From Bacteroidales bacterium (GTDB taxonomy: Bacteria; Bacteroidota; Bacteroidia; Bacteroidales; P3), in the NCBI GenBank assembly GCA_031286005.1, contig JAITVC010000152.1, positions 1 to 7,139 on the forward strand: a DNA stretch of 7,139 bases. Direction: 5' to 3'. Below are positions 6,270 through 7,139 of this stretch, in pieces. The notes beneath the pieces are model-generated. The model saw only the letters and a program-made list of their open reading frames with translations, had not been told where the DNA came from and searched no databases. Every line of letters starts with the position of its first letter. Position 1 is the first letter of the stretch. The position numbers and the translations under genes were made by a program.

Positions 6270-6590
6270 ATGGCCAGCGACTTAACCTACATCCAATATG
6301 TCATCGACCAAATCCATACTACCGGAATAATTTCCTACAAAAAAATGTTTGGAGAGTATTTGATTTATGTCAATGAGAAGCCGATTGTGCTGGTTTGCGA
6401 TAACACGGCGTTTGTCAAAAAACTCGATTGTATAGAATCTTTAATGCAAAACGCTGAAACCGGATTTCCATACAAAGGTGCCAAAGAACATTACATCGCC
6501 AATGCCGATAATCGCGACCATCTGAGCGAGATTGTGGCCATCTTGGAAAAGCATACACCTGTTCCGAAAAAGAAAACAAAAACAAAATGA
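6270..6590 (+). CDS. TfoX N-terminal-domain family protein
   Basis: This 106-residue protein matches the stand-alone TfoX/Sxy N-terminal domain. Recognisable elements are the initial helix YIQYVIDQIH (7-16), the K-K-M-F-G-E-Y-L-I-Y turn and strand (24-33), the strand PIVLVCDN (38-45), the motif FPYKGAKEHYI (66-76) and the final helix DHLSEIVAILEKH (82-94), ending in a Lys-rich tail. Full-length TfoX/Sxy in gammaproteobacteria activates competence genes and has an extra C-terminal domain. That domain is missing here, and the job of single-domain versions is not established, so no competence role should be assumed. The start at 6270 (ATGGCC) fits the conserved N-terminus; another ATG at 6260 is in a different frame. 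The gene begins 15 bp after the toxin stop and overlaps the next gene by 4 bp (ATGA), so co-transcription is likely. Confidence 0.85.
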   Translation: MASDLTYIQYVIDQIHTTGIISYKKMFGEYLIYVNEKPIVLVCDNTAFVKKLDCIESLMQNAETGFPYKGAKEHYIANADNRDHLSEIVAILEKHTPVPKKKTKTK

Positions 6591-7139
6591 AGTATCTTAT
6601 CAAAATTTTATTCATAGCCCTGCCTTTTCTCTCTTTTTCTCAAACAGAAGACAACACAAACGTTCCGCAAATAATTAAATCTGCGAAGTTCGACGGTGTG
6701 ATTAAAACAAAAGTCGAGACGAGTACAGAATCGGGCGTGATGCGCTTTAATGTGCGTAATTCACGAATGGGTGTGCGTGGTGATATTGGCCAATATCTTG
6801 GCTATCGGGTGCAAGTGGAATTGAGTAACGAGGGCAAATTCGACCCGCTTGATTTGCACGGCATCTTGAAACCTACAAAGAATTTAACGATCCTGTTTGG
6901 TCAAGCGAGTGTTCCGTTTGAAAATAGTTATATCATTACGCCAACAGAAATGATGTTTGCCAACCGTGCATTTATTGGGAAATACTTCACGCCAGGCTCG
7001 CGTGATATTGGCGTTGTGGCGCAATACAAATTTCAATTGGCTGATTTGCCTATGGAGGGACAAGCCGGAATATTCAATGGCGGGAAGATTAACAACCCGC
7101 AATGGACTAATCAGCCGTCTTATGCTTTGCGTTTGATTG
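6587..7139 (+). CDS. OprO/OprP-like phosphate-selective porin family protein (5' part)
   Basis: The frame opens at ATG 6587, overlapping the TfoX-type stop as ATGA, and stays open to the window end: 184 codons of a longer gene. A signal peptide is clear: Lys at 2 and 6, hydrophobic core LFIALPFLSF, probable cleavage after S18 before QTEDN. The mature part shows alternating beta-strand patterns of an outer-membrane barrel. It has family-typical blocks: FNVRNSRMGVRGDI (54-67), YRVQVELSNEGKFDPLD (73-89), LFGQASVPFENSYI (103-116), FANRAFIGKYFTPGSRDIGV and GQAGIFNGG. These match the Bacteroidota proteins annotated as phosphate-selective porin O and P. Such porins pass anions or small polyphosphates in Pseudomonas; the substrate here is unknown. 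Only the N-terminal half or less of the barrel is visible, since full members are usually 350-450 residues long. Confidence 0.88.
   Translation, partial: MKYLIKILFIALPFLSFSQTEDNTNVPQIIKSAKFDGVIKTKVETSTESGVMRFNVRNSRMGVRGDIGQYLGYRVQVELSNEGKFDPLDLHGILKPTKNLTILFGQASVPFENSYIITPTEMMFANRAFIGKYFTPGSRDIGVVAQYKFQLADLPMEGQAGIFNGGKINNPQWTNQPSYALRLI

Overview
The window looks like Bacteroidota chromosome, most probably Bacteroidales-like. The signs are a large SecA of about 1,095 residues with the inserts usual in that phylum, two TAnnTTTG-type -7 promoter boxes, A-rich translation starts without a strong Shine-Dalgarno, an M56 peptidase carrying a TonB C-terminal domain, and an OprO/OprP-like porin. All confident genes lie on the + strand.

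Left part (1-1944): a BlaI/MecI-type winged-helix repressor is followed 77 bp later by a BlaR1-like M56 metallopeptidase. This is the repressor and membrane-protease layout known from beta-lactam signalling. Here the protease has no penicillin-binding sensor and instead carries a TonB-receptor-plug-like segment and a TonB C-terminal domain. A strong hairpin with an alternative fold lies between the two genes. A 17-bp stem-loop at 2044-2082 probably ends the transcript.

Middle (1945-5537): a 305-bp intergenic stretch holds the terminator, a perfect 10-bp-arm inverted repeat, a 7-bp tandem repeat and a TAnnTTTG box just before secA. secA is complete, with all ATPase motifs and a C-terminal zinc-binding SEC-C motif.

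Right part (5538-7139): the AT-rich 5538-5781 gap contains a possible small minus-strand gene and a second copy of the palindrome core ATGTTAA-6 bp-TTAACAT, directly upstream of a good promoter. That promoter drives a type II toxin-antitoxin pair (short antitoxin, RelE/ParE toxin, 13-bp overlap). A TfoX N-terminal-domain protein starts 15 bp later. An outer-membrane phosphate-selective-porin-like gene then overlaps it by 4 bp (ATGA) and runs off the window. These four genes look like one transcription unit.

No tRNA, rRNA, CRISPR array or insertion sequence was seen. Nothing here is clearly an unknown large system. The most unusual points are the shared palindrome at two promoters, the 7-bp repeat in the secA promoter, the rebuilt sensor on the Bla-type protease, and the coupling of an addiction module to a TfoX-like and a porin gene.
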